Both the position numbers and the translations under genes were made by a program. A DNA stretch of 8,783 nt from Casimicrobiaceae bacterium (GTDB taxonomy: Bacteria > Pseudomonadota > Gammaproteobacteria > Burkholderiales > Casimicrobiaceae), in assembly GCA_955652025.1 (NCBI GenBank), contig CATPAO010000180.1, forward strand, positions 1 to 8,783, read 5' to 3'. Shown here piece after piece: positions 1-6,324 of this stretch (position 1 is the first letter of the stretch; the number at the start of each line of letters is the position of its first letter). The notes beneath the pieces are model-generated. The model had not been told where the DNA came from, did no database searches, and worked only from the letters and a program-made list of their open reading frames with translations.

Positions 1-1
1 G

Positions 2-1306
2 GCGCTTACCGGCAACCTCGGACCGGTCGACGCGCTTCGCGCCGGCCGCTGGCCGTATCCGGTCGCGGCGAAGGGTGAGATTGGCGGAAAGTCGGCGAAG
101 GTATCGACCAAGATCGGTGTGGAAGGCGACGTCGTCCGGCTCGACGATATCGACTTCGCGCTCGGCGCGTTCGCAGCCAAGGGACAGGTCGTGCAAACGG
201 CGAAAGGCGGGCGCCGCACCTACGCTTTCAATTTGACGATCCCGGCCATTTCGCTCGCCGATCTGCCGGTCCCCCCCGCTTCCGCGGGTGGAGCGCACGC
301 CGCGGTGAAGCCCGCGCCGTCGCGGATGATTTTCAGCGAAGAGACGTTGTCGCTCGATGCGCTCAAAACATTCGACGCCGAAGGCCGCGTGTCGATCGCC
401 GGCCTCGCGCTGGACAAGGGAGTCAAGCTCACCGACGTGAGCGCAGCGTTGGCTTTGCGCGATGGCAAGCTCGACGTCACGGACATTCGTTCCCGATTTT
501 TCGACGGGACGCTCCGCGGGCGCATCTCGCTCGACGCCGCGCACGGACCACCGGCGTTGACGTTGAAGCTGGATGGACAAGATCTGGCACTCGCACCGAT
601 ACTCGAGGCGCTCGGCACCCGGCGCGAAATTCGCGGCGGCAAGACCACACTCGCGATCGACGTCACCGCGCGCGGCGTGTCGCCGCATGCGTGGGCGGCG
701 GGTGCGAGCGGCATCGTGGTCGCGACGGTCGGTCCGACGACGCTCATCAACACCAAGCTCCATCTCGACACCGCGATCGATAAACTCGCGCAGGCGGTCA
801 ATCCGTTCCGCGAACGCGATCCGTCCACCGAGTTGCAGTGCGCGGTGATTCGCCTGCCGCTCTCCGATGGCATCGCGCACGTCGATCGCTCGATCGCGAT
901 GGAGACGCAGAAGCTCCGCGTATCGGCCAGCGGCACGCTCGACTTCAAGTCCGAGACGATGGATCTCGCGCTACGTCCGCGTGTCAAGCAAGGGATTCCG
1001 CTCGACATCCCGCAATTTTCGGATCTCGTGCATTTCAGCGGACCGTTCGCGCATCCCGGCGTATCGATCGATGCCGTCGCGGGCGCCGCGGCGATCGCCA
1101 AAATCGGGGCTGCAATCGGAACCAGCGGCTTGAGCCTCGTCGGCACGTCGCTGTTGCAGCGCGCTACCGATGGCGGCGATGTCTGTGCGATCGCGCTCGG
1201 CCGCGCGCCAGCCGAGCGTCCGCACGCGAACACCACGACCCATCCGCCGGCGGCGCAGAGCGCGAACGACGTCGGCAAGGCGCTGGGGAAACTCTTCGGC
1301 CGCTAG
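2..1306 (+). CDS. AsmA family protein, C-terminal part (5' end outside window)
   Basis: The reading frame is open from base 2 to a TAG at 1304-1306, giving 434 visible residues. It runs through an internal GTG at 119, so the true start lies upstream of the window. AsmA proteins are large, inner-membrane-anchored periplasmic proteins related to TamB and to bridge-like lipid-transfer proteins; they affect outer-membrane assembly and phospholipid transport. Visible support is the repetitive beta-rich pattern (short segments such as LKLDGQDLALAPIL and LDFKSETMDLALRP) and the typical C-terminal block: a G-x-T-x-L-x-I-D-V-T-A-R-G strand, an LNTKL-like segment, a Cys in ELQC, the P-R-V-K-Q-G-I-P-L segment, a FSGPFAHPGVSID segment and a final D-V-C-A-I-A-L-G. 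The N-terminal membrane anchor is not visible. It converges on uraD with a 29-base gap. The family call is firm; the specific role is unknown. Confidence 0.82.
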   Translation, partial: ALTGNLGPVDALRAGRWPYPVAAKGEIGGKSAKVSTKIGVEGDVVRLDDIDFALGAFAAKGQVVQTAKGGRRTYAFNLTIPAISLADLPVPPASAGGAHAAVKPAPSRMIFSEETLSLDALKTFDAEGRVSIAGLALDKGVKLTDVSAALALRDGKLDVTDIRSRFFDGTLRGRISLDAAHGPPALTLKLDGQDLALAPILEALGTRREIRGGKTTLAIDVTARGVSPHAWAAGASGIVVATVGPTTLINTKLHLDTAIDKLAQAVNPFRERDPSTELQCAVIRLPLSDGIAHVDRSIAMETQKLRVSASGTLDFKSETMDLALRPRVKQGIPLDIPQFSDLVHFSGPFAHPGVSIDAVAGAAAIAKIGAAIGTSGLSLVGTSLLQRATDGGDVCAIALGRAPAERPHANTTTHPPAAQSANDVGKALGKLFGR

Positions 1307-1335
1307 TGAGACTGTCCTGCCGATTCGCGCCGCGA

Positions 1336-1842
1336 TTATTCGGTCAGAAGCGCAGCGAGCCGCAGGCGCGCGATCTTGTCGATCTCGCGGAGGCTTGCCG
1401 CGAATTCCGTCGGGCGGTCGTCGTCGAGGCGACGCGTGAACGCCGCAATGATCGCAGCCCGATCGTAACCCTTGACCGCAAGCACGAAGGGGAACCCGAA
1501 TTTTTCACGGTAGCGCAAATTGAGCGTCGCGAGCTCCGCGAGCTCCGCGGGCGCGCATTGCGTAAGCCCGGCGCCACTTTGTTCGTTTGCCGAGTCCGCG
1601 GTCAGCTCCGATTGCGCCATCGCGCGACCGGCGAGCTCCGGATGCGCGCGAATCAGCGCGAGCCGTCGATCCTCGCCCGACTCGGCGACGACGCGCGCCA
1701 TCGCGGCGGCGAGCGCGTCGGCGGAGGCGAACGGACGCGCTCGCCACACCGCCTCCGCGATCCATGGCGAATGCTCGTAGATCGTACCGAGGATCGCGAC
1801 GAACGGTCGCAGGTCCAGTAAATTCAGTTGGTCGACGGTCAC
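1336..1842 (-). CDS. uraD: 2-oxo-4-hydroxy-4-carboxy-5-ureidoimidazoline (OHCU) decarboxylase
   Basis: A 168-residue protein, the usual length of the stand-alone family. UraD decarboxylates OHCU, the second unstable intermediate of urate oxidation, to S-allantoin in the cytoplasm. Family landmarks are in place: A-H67-P-E-L-A-G-R carries the catalytic histidine, S83-A-N-E86-Q carries the active-site glutamate, and N107-L-R-Y-R-E-K-F-G-F-P-F118-V is the substrate-pocket signature. The start is a GTG at 1842-1840 that overlaps the TGA of the upstream SRAP gene (shared bases GTGA), which implies translational coupling; I see no good Shine-Dalgarno of its own. The stop is TAA at 1338-1336. It is the last gene of a three-gene minus-strand operon. 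No uricase, HIU hydrolase (uraH) or allantoinase is visible nearby, so its pathway partners must lie elsewhere. Confidence 0.9.
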   Translation of the reverse strand: MTVDQLNLLDLRPFVAILGTIYEHSPWIAEAVWRARPFASADALAAAMARVVAESGEDRRLALIRAHPELAGRAMAQSELTADSANEQSGAGLTQCAPAELAELATLNLRYREKFGFPFVLAVKGYDRAAIIAAFTRRLDDDRPTEFAASLREIDKIARLRLAALLTE

Positions 1843-2579
1843 AGGAGCGAAGACTGCACGGGCTTCTTCGGTCGCGCCGTATCGTCGCTCAACGGTTCGT
1901 CCTGCGTCTCCGGCGGTGCGTCCGCGACGCGCTCGATCAGCGTCGCGTCGTCGTTGCGCACGGCATTGACGCGCATCGAGATCGGATACCAGGTCATCGC
2001 CTGCGGCGGGTAGGGTGCCAGCAGATCGGCCACGTCATTGGCGGCCGGATCGAGCCAGCGCGCGTAGTCTTTTGGCGCGATGATCACCGGCATCCGGTCA
2101 TGCACGCCGGCGAGGAGCGCGTTAGCCTGCGCCGTCAGGATCGTGCAGGTATCGAGAACCGCGCCATCGGGCGCTAGCCAGCGCTCGTAGAGTCCGGCCA
2201 GGCCGAGAGGCTCGCCGTTCTTCATCGCGACGCGAACGGGCTGCTTGCCGCTTTGAGTGGTTTTCCATTCGTAGAAGCCGTCGGCAGGCAACAGGCACCG
2301 ATGGCGACGAAACGCGTTGCCGAATGCCGGCCGTTCCGCGGCCGTTTCGGCGCGTGCGTTGATGAGCCTCGCGCCAATCGACGGGTCCTTCGCCCAGCGC
2401 GGAACAAGTCCCCACCGCACCTCGACGCACTCGCGCACGCCGGCCGCGTTCTGGCGCACGATCGGCACTTGTTGCGTCGGCGCGATGTTGTAGCGCGGAG
2501 TGAGATCGGGGGGCGCGGCCAGGCCGAACGCGAGCGCGAGCGCGGCGGGATGCGTGTGCAGTTCGTAGCGGCCGCACAT
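1839..2579 (-). CDS. yedK: SOS response-associated peptidase family protein (SRAP; YedK/HMCES)
   Basis: A 246-residue SRAP-domain protein. Homologues (E. coli YedK, human HMCES) form a thiazolidine crosslink to abasic sites in single-stranded DNA and so protect them. All key residues are visible: Met1 is followed by Cys2 (M-C-G-R-Y), which becomes the N-terminal nucleophile after Met removal; N31-I-A-P-T; W56-G-L-V-P; I73-N74-A-R76-A-E-T; D100-G-F-Y-E104-W with the catalytic glutamate; and V159-H160-D-R-M-P with the catalytic histidine. The ATG at 2579-2577 is fixed because Cys must be residue 2. The EcsC-like gene ends 10 bases upstream, and uraD begins inside its stop codon (GTGA overlap), so the three are probably co-transcribed. 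I see no LexA box in the 10-base gap. The gene symbol is by homology. Confidence 0.93.
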   Translation of the reverse strand: MCGRYELHTHPAALALAFGLAAPPDLTPRYNIAPTQQVPIVRQNAAGVRECVEVRWGLVPRWAKDPSIGARLINARAETAAERPAFGNAFRRHRCLLPADGFYEWKTTQSGKQPVRVAMKNGEPLGLAGLYERWLAPDGAVLDTCTILTAQANALLAGVHDRMPVIIAPKDYARWLDPAANDVADLLAPYPPQAMTWYPISMRVNAVRNDDATLIERVADAPPETQDEPLSDDTARPKKPVQSSLL

Positions 2580-2589
2580 AGGCGCGCAC

Positions 2590-3201
2590 TCAATCCGGCG
2601 CCGTTGAGTCGACGCTGATCAGCAGCCGTCGCGCCGTCTTCGCGACCTGGAGCGTGTCCCAATAGGCATACCCGCCGACGGCCAGCGCGCCGACGACGGG
2701 CACCCAACGGCCCGCTGACACGCCGGCGATACGCTGCGTGAGGCTGAGCCCGATGTAGTTGAGGGCTTGCCCTAGCGCGCTGCCCGAAAGTTGCCGCACG
2801 ACGACGCGTTCGCCGGCGCGCACGGCCACGTCGCGCAACACCTGGCTCGCCGCATGGCGAAACAGGCAATAGAGCATGTGCGTGCGCGTGAGCTCGGGTG
2901 TATGGCCGTAGAGCTCGAAAATATCGGCGACCATTTGACGTTGCGTGTGCCAGATCAGGTAGAGGTCCGGCAACACAGTGAGCATCCCGAGCGGACCCGG
3001 TGGCAGCGCGAGCGATCCGGAAAGCACCGCGGCCCGCTGCGCTGCGCGGCGCGCGATTTGCGATGCTTCGCGATCGGGATGCGGTATCGCGTGCGTTTTC
3101 GGCGCAGGAATGGCGGTGACGATGCGCTCGATCGTGCCCTCGACCCGGCGGGCCGGCAGCGAATTCGCGTCGCCGTCGTCGGAGATCGCGGAAGCGTTCA
3201 T
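2590..3201 (-). CDS. EcsC-like family protein
   Basis: A 203-residue protein of unknown role. The first ~45 residues are polar and low in conserved features. A conserved-looking core follows: a glycine/proline hydrophobic segment L66-P-P-G-P-L-G-M-L-T-V-L-P-D with an adjacent helix ending in Y-G (residues ~60-99), and a C-terminal hydrophobic hairpin W166-V-P-V-V-G-A-L-A-V-G-G-Y-A-Y-W (~166-181) followed by a basic tail. This arrangement resembles proteins annotated EcsC, named after the third gene of the B. subtilis ecs ABC-transporter operon, but no ABC transporter is present here. It lacks a signal peptide and is probably membrane-associated through the hydrophobic stretches. It starts at ATG 3201-3199 without a strong Shine-Dalgarno and is the first gene of the minus-strand operon with the SRAP gene and uraD. 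It lies back to back with the alanine-dehydrogenase homologue, 75 bases away. The family call is by pattern memory. Confidence 0.6.
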   Translation of the reverse strand: MNASAISDDGDANSLPARRVEGTIERIVTAIPAPKTHAIPHPDREASQIARRAAQRAAVLSGSLALPPGPLGMLTVLPDLYLIWHTQRQMVADIFELYGHTPELTRTHMLYCLFRHAASQVLRDVAVRAGERVVVRQLSGSALGQALNYIGLSLTQRIAGVSAGRWVPVVGALAVGGYAYWDTLQVAKTARRLLISVDSTAPD

Positions 3202-3276
3202 GACCCAGAAGCATACCAGCGCGCCGCGCCGCGCGCGGGCGAGTCCGGCACCGGTCCCATGCGATCATTGACGGCG

Positions 3277-4401
3277 ATGCGAATCGGCGTACCCCGTGAA
3301 ATCAAGGATGGCGAGCGCCGCGTCGGCGTGGTGCCGGACGGCGTCCGGGCGCTCGTCGCCGACGGTCACGATGTCTTGATCGAGCGCGCTGCCGGCGCTG
3401 CCGCCGGTTTTGACGACGCCGATTACGCGCAGGCGGGCGCCAACATCGTGGCCGGCCCGGCAGCGGTCTGGGCGTGCGACTTGGTCGTCAAAGTCAAGGA
3501 ACTGCAGTCGCCGGAATTCGGATTGCTGTCGCGCGGCACGACAATCATGGGCTACGCTCAGTTGACGCGCGATCCGGATCTGGTCGGTGCGCTGCTCGCT
3601 GCCGGCGTGCGGATCATCGCCTGCGAGCGGGTCGAGGATTCGACCGGCGCGATGCCGCTGCTAGCGCCCATGTCGCGGATCGCGGGAAGGCTCGCGCCGT
3701 TCGCGGGCGCGTTCGCGCTCGGCACCGACCGCGGCGGCGCCGGCGTCCTGCTGCCCGGCGTCGACGATGTCGCGCCGGCGCGGGTCGTCGTCATCGGCGC
3801 GGGGACTTCGGGCGGTGAGGCGGCCCGCGTCGCCGCGCGAATGGGTTGTCGCATCACCGTGTTCTCGCGCGGCGCGCGGCGGCTCACGGCACTCGTGGCC
3901 GAGTTCGCGCGGACGGGGACGCCGGTCGACGCGCAGACGCTCGACGCTGCGGGCGCCGAGGGATTCGCCGCCGCCGTCGCCGCGGCCGACCTGGTGATCG
4001 GCGCGGTGCTCGAGCCCGGACGATTGTCGCCGCATCTGATCTCCCGGACGCACTTGCGATCGATGCGTGCGGGTAGCGCATTGGTCGACATCGGAATCGA
4101 TCAGGGCGGCATCGCGGAAACGTCGCGTCTGACGACCATTTCAGAACCCACGTATGTCGCCGAGGGCGTCGTTCATTACGCAGTGCCGAATATGCCGGCG
4201 TTGGTCGCCCGAACGGCGACATGCGCGTACACCGCTGCGACGCTGCCGTACGTCCGCCGGCTGGCCGGGCGAGGGATCGAGCAAGCGTTGCGCGACGATG
4301 CGGGGCTCGCAAGGGGTGTGGCGATCTGGGAGGGCGCGATCGTCGATCCGGCCCTCGCCACTGCGCTTGCGCTACCGCTCGCGCGGTTCGCTTGGCAATA
4401 G
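3277..4401 (+). CDS. Alanine dehydrogenase/PNT family protein with altered catalytic and coenzyme residues
   Basis: A 374-residue protein, close to the ~371 usual for alanine dehydrogenase (NAD-dependent alanine to pyruvate and ammonia). The start at ATG 3277 gives the family N-terminus M-R-I-G-V-P-R-E; an in-frame ATG at 3259 would add six residues. The N-terminal domain is residues ~1-130. The Rossmann domain starts at V170-V-V-I-G-A-G-T-S-G-G. The signature T123-G-A-M-P-L-L-A-P-M-S-R-I-A-G-R is clearly Ald-like. Compared with M. tuberculosis Ald from memory, Arg15, Lys75 (here K74) and Asp270 (here D275 in I-D-Q-G-G) are kept. Catalytic His96 aligns with Gln95 (G-Y-A-Q-L-T), and Asp198, which binds the NAD ribose, aligns with Ser197 followed by Arg198. 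The C-terminal N-M-P-A-L-V-A-R-T-A-T block is typical. It may therefore not be an ordinary NAD-linked alanine dehydrogenase. It is a single gene between the divergent EcsC-like gene and mobB. Confidence 0.8.
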   Translation: MRIGVPREIKDGERRVGVVPDGVRALVADGHDVLIERAAGAAAGFDDADYAQAGANIVAGPAAVWACDLVVKVKELQSPEFGLLSRGTTIMGYAQLTRDPDLVGALLAAGVRIIACERVEDSTGAMPLLAPMSRIAGRLAPFAGAFALGTDRGGAGVLLPGVDDVAPARVVVIGAGTSGGEAARVAARMGCRITVFSRGARRLTALVAEFARTGTPVDAQTLDAAGAEGFAAAVAAADLVIGAVLEPGRLSPHLISRTHLRSMRAGSALVDIGIDQGGIAETSRLTTISEPTYVAEGVVHYAVPNMPALVARTATCAYTAATLPYVRRLAGRGIEQALRDDAGLARGVAIWEGAIVDPALATALALPLARFAWQ

Positions 4402-4466
4402 CGCTTGTCCACGCGGCTCCGCTCGCGTAAGAAGGCCTTCACGACTCGCTCATTTTTTGGTTCGCC

Positions 4467-4979
4467 ATGCGCCTGTTTGGATTCGCCGGCTGGTCCGGCA
4501 GCGGCAAGACCACGCTGATCGAGCGGCTCATTCCGCACTTGATCGCGCGCGGCAACACCGTGTCGCTGATCAAGCATGCGCACCACGATTTCGACATCGA
4601 CCAGCCCGGCAAGGACTCGTGGCGCCACCGTCAGGCGGGCTGCCGTGAGGTCCTGATCACGTCCGACGTGCGATGGGCGTTGATGCACGAGCTTCGCGAC
4701 GGCGCGGAGCTGACACTCACCGAAGCGATCGCGCGCTTTGCGCCGTGCGACCTGCTGCTGGTCGAAGGCTTCAAAAGCGCGCCGATCCCGAAGCTCGAAG
4801 TCTGGCGGGCGGACAACGGCAAGGCCCTTTTGCACCCGGGCGACCCCAACATTGTGGCGATTGCGACCGATCGGCCGGAGCAGACCCAAGCGTCGGTACC
4901 GGTCTTTGCGCTGGACGATGTGGACGCCATTGCGACGCTAGTCCAGGATCGGGCGACCGGCGGCATGTCCCAGCGTTGA
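4467..4979 (+). CDS. mobB: Molybdopterin-guanine dinucleotide biosynthesis protein B
   Basis: A 170-residue P-loop GTPase of the MobB family. MobB binds GTP and aids MobA in adding GMP to molybdenum cofactor; it is helpful but not essential in E. coli. The Walker A motif is at G8-W-S-G-S-G-K14-T15-T, near the N-terminus as usual. The family segment K36-H-A-H-H-D-F-D-I-D-Q-P-G-K-D-S-W-R follows. A Walker-B-like strand with the conserved glutamate is at D95-L-L-L-V-E100-G-F-K. The start at ATG 4467 matches the family N-terminus; the bases before it are T-rich with no clear Shine-Dalgarno. It follows the alanine-dehydrogenase homologue by 65 bases on the same strand. The other cofactor genes here, moaD and moaE, lie about 1 kb downstream, beyond the barrel gene and the tandem repeat. 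Confidence 0.93.
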   Translation: MRLFGFAGWSGSGKTTLIERLIPHLIARGNTVSLIKHAHHDFDIDQPGKDSWRHRQAGCREVLITSDVRWALMHELRDGAELTLTEAIARFAPCDLLLVEGFKSAPIPKLEVWRADNGKALLHPGDPNIVAIATDRPEQTQASVPVFALDDVDAIATLVQDRATGGMSQR

Positions 4980-5029
4980 CTTCGCTACGGGCGCGGAGTA
5001 GCTTGAACTTGCGGCTTTTCGGACGGACC

Positions 5030-5036
5030 AGGAGGG
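5030..5036 (+). promoter_or_regulatory. Strong Shine-Dalgarno (AGGAGGG) ahead of the barrel gene
   Basis: AGGAGG ends seven bases before the ATG at 5043, an ideal match and spacing. It is the best ribosome binding site in the window and decides the longer start of the outer-membrane gene over the ATG at 5100. It sits in the loop of a possible 7-bp hairpin (CGGACGG at 5020-5026 with CCGTCCG at 5056-5062). Confidence 0.6.
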
Positions 5037-5042
5037 CGCACC

Positions 5043-5795
5043 ATGGACCCGAAACCCGTCCGTCACGCTTGGGGGAGCAAGGGAAGTTGCAGGCATAATA
5101 TGATGTATAAACAGGTACTTATATTTGCAGCCGCCATTGCGTACGGCGCGGGGATGATCGCCCCGGCTGCGGCGCAGGGTTCAGTGCAAGCGGCGGGCAC
5201 GGGGAGCGGTTCCGACGCCGGTTTCTATGGCGGGATCGCGCTGCGGCAAAACGCGCAATCCACCTCCGGCGTCAACCTCGGCCAGCTCAATTCGGCATGG
5301 GCCAAGTTCGTTGCGCCGTTGGCCGACGAAACGGGCTCGCGCACGCTCGTTTTCGGTGGCTATCGGTGGCGTAACGATCTCGCCCTCGAGGCCGCGTTCG
5401 GCACTGCCGAAACCTACGCGCTGACGCCCCTCGGACGACGCGGTGTGGGCTTGTCGCTGGCAGGCGCCGGCAACGTCGACGCCACCGCGACGCGCAGTTG
5501 GAATGCCGACGTCTATACGAGTTGGTCGTTCCGACGCAGCCTCGCGCTCTACGGAAGGCTCGGTTACGTCCAAGCGGAGGCGGCACCCGGTTTCGCGATC
5601 GTGGCGTCGCCGCCGGGCGATCCGCGGCGAATGCGCGACGGCATGAACTACGGCGTCGGGCTCCGTTACGATGTCACGCCAGCGCTCGGACTGCGGCTCG
5701 AATACGCGCGCTTCGGGCGCTTCGCCGGCGAAACGATCGGCGGGCTGATGCCCGAATCAAACCAAATGCAATTCGGTATGCAATTCCGTTTCTGA
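5043..5795 (+). CDS. Outer-membrane beta-barrel protein (OmpA-like/opacity-type fold)
   Basis: A 250-residue exported protein of unknown specific function, predicted to form a small (probably 8-stranded) barrel in the outer membrane. From the internal Met at 5100 the sequence is a textbook signal peptide: M-M-Y-K, a hydrophobic core V-L-I-F-A-A-A-I-A-Y-G-A-G, and A-P-A-A-A before Q, the likely cleavage site. After it come alternating-residue strands (F-Y-G-G-I-A-L-R, L-V-F-G-G-Y-R-W, S-L-A-L-Y-G-R-L-G-Y, M-N-Y-G-V-G-L-R-Y-D, L-G-L-R-L-E-Y-A-R-F). The C-terminus M-Q-F-G-M-Q-F-R-F ends in Phe, as the BAM assembly signal requires. The start is ambiguous: ATG 5043 has a perfect Shine-Dalgarno but adds 19 mostly polar residues before the signal peptide, while ATG 5100 or 5103 gives a normal signal peptide with only a weak AGG upstream. 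It interrupts the cofactor cluster. I cannot name it more precisely. Confidence 0.78.
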   Translation: MDPKPVRHAWGSKGSCRHNMMYKQVLIFAAAIAYGAGMIAPAAAQGSVQAAGTGSGSDAGFYGGIALRQNAQSTSGVNLGQLNSAWAKFVAPLADETGSRTLVFGGYRWRNDLALEAAFGTAETYALTPLGRRGVGLSLAGAGNVDATATRSWNADVYTSWSFRRSLALYGRLGYVQAEAAPGFAIVASPPGDPRRMRDGMNYGVGLRYDVTPALGLRLEYARFGRFAGETIGGLMPESNQMQFGMQFRF

Positions 5796-5833
5796 CGGTC
5801 CGTTCTTGTAGAATCGAAACGCCGGTAAATCGA

Positions 5834-6004
5834 CCCCCACGCTGGCGGCTTTCGCCGCTTCGCTGCCCCCTGAGGGGGAGTGATTCGCACCTTGGGGCGG
5901 CGCTGCGGTGCTCATGACGCCCCACGCTTGCGGCTTTCGCCGCTGCGCTGCCCCCGAGGGCGAGTAATTCGCACCTTGGGGCGGCCCTGTGGTGCTCATA
6001 GACG
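5834..6004. repeat. Two tandem ~85-bp intergenic repeats with internal inverted repeats
   Basis: Two direct copies, about 5834-5918 and 5919-6004, each begin CCCC(C)ACGCT and end GGTGCTCAT(A)GACG. By eye they differ at about six bases plus two single-base indels. Each copy has a GCGGC-TTTC-GCCGC hairpin (5845-5858 in copy 1). Copy 1 also has CCCCC-TGA-GGGGG (5866-5878), partly decayed in copy 2, then a shared GATTCGCACC/AATTCGCACC and CTTGGGGCGG block. On the minus strand each copy reads in the same frame as a 28-codon unit beginning M-S-T-(A/T) with PPQGAN and SPSG. I recall very similar elements scattered between genes in Burkholderiales genomes. It fills most of the 227-base gap between the barrel gene and moaD. 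A coding role is unlikely; a structured transcript, 3'-end or terminator role is possible. Confidence 0.85.
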
Positions 6005-6022
6005 CCGGCGTTTTTCTTTCTT

Positions 6023-6313
6023 ATGCCCGATTCTGCCACCTCCGCTACCCTCGCCGTCGACGTCGTTTATCTCGCGCGCCTTCGCGAAGCGTTCGGTTCG
6101 TCCGGCGAGCGGGTGCCGCTGCCGGCGCAAGGCGAGACCGCGACGGTGGCCGACCTACTCGCGACGCTCGCGGCGCGCGGTGGCGCATGGGCGACCGAGC
6201 TCGCCGCCGGACGCGCGGTGCGCATTGCCGTCAACCACGCGATGTGCCCACGCGAAACGCCAGTGCGCGCCGGCGACGAGGTTGCGCTGTTTCCGCCGGT
6301 CACCGGCGGTTGA
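6023..6313 (+). CDS. moaD: Molybdopterin synthase sulfur-carrier (small) subunit
   Basis: A 96-residue ubiquitin-fold protein. MoaD carries a C-terminal thiocarboxylate that supplies sulfur to convert cPMP to molybdopterin, in complex with MoaE. The required C-terminal Gly-Gly is present (F-P-P-V-T-G-G, residues 90-96), as are the family segments V-V-Y-L-A-R-L-R-E-A-F-G near the N-terminus and V-N-H-A...D-E-V-A-L-F-P-P. It is somewhat longer than E. coli MoaD (81) because of a short N-terminal extension and a longer loop. The start at ATG 6023 has no Shine-Dalgarno; a pyrimidine run (TTTTTCTTTCTT) precedes it. moaE starts 11 bases after its stop, so the two are co-transcribed. The tandem repeat lies just upstream. 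Confidence 0.93.
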   Translation: MPDSATSATLAVDVVYLARLREAFGSSGERVPLPAQGETATVADLLATLAARGGAWATELAAGRAVRIAVNHAMCPRETPVRAGDEVALFPPVTGG

Positions 6314-6324
6314 GGGGACCGGCG

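Noticed and set aside
271..277. C7 tract inside the AsmA gene as a phase-variation site
   Set aside because: The frame is intact across it, it is a single short tract encoding a proline stretch, and such runs arise by chance at this GC content.
220..1278. Long antisense open frame (352 codons) opposite the AsmA gene
   Set aside because: It is rich in Ser/Arg/Pro with no recognisable family, as expected for the reverse strand of GC-rich coding DNA; the plus-strand frame has clear AsmA features.
3268..3273. TTGACG as a -35 box near the start of the alanine-dehydrogenase homologue
   Set aside because: It lies three bases before the start codon, so the -10 and start of transcription would fall inside the gene.
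2791..3276. Upstream in-frame extension of the alanine-dehydrogenase homologue to 2791
   Set aside because: It runs antisense over the EcsC-like gene, is Arg/His-rich, and family similarity begins exactly at the Met at 3277.
4431..4458. Intrinsic terminator after the alanine-dehydrogenase homologue (GAAGGCCTTC followed by six T)
   Set aside because: The palindrome leaves only about three stem pairs once a loop is allowed, and the T-run lies 12 bases away.
4984..5002. GCTAC...GTAGC hairpin after mobB as a terminator
   Set aside because: Only a five-pair stem with a nine-base loop and no T-run.
5757..5999. Minus-strand 80-codon frame through the tandem repeat
   Set aside because: It is made almost wholly of the repeat plus intergenic and antisense sequence; no ribosome binding site or independent family support. 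Treated as a by-product of the repeat.
5834..6004. CRISPR array
   Set aside because: There are only two contiguous ~85-bp units with no spacers between them and no cas genes.
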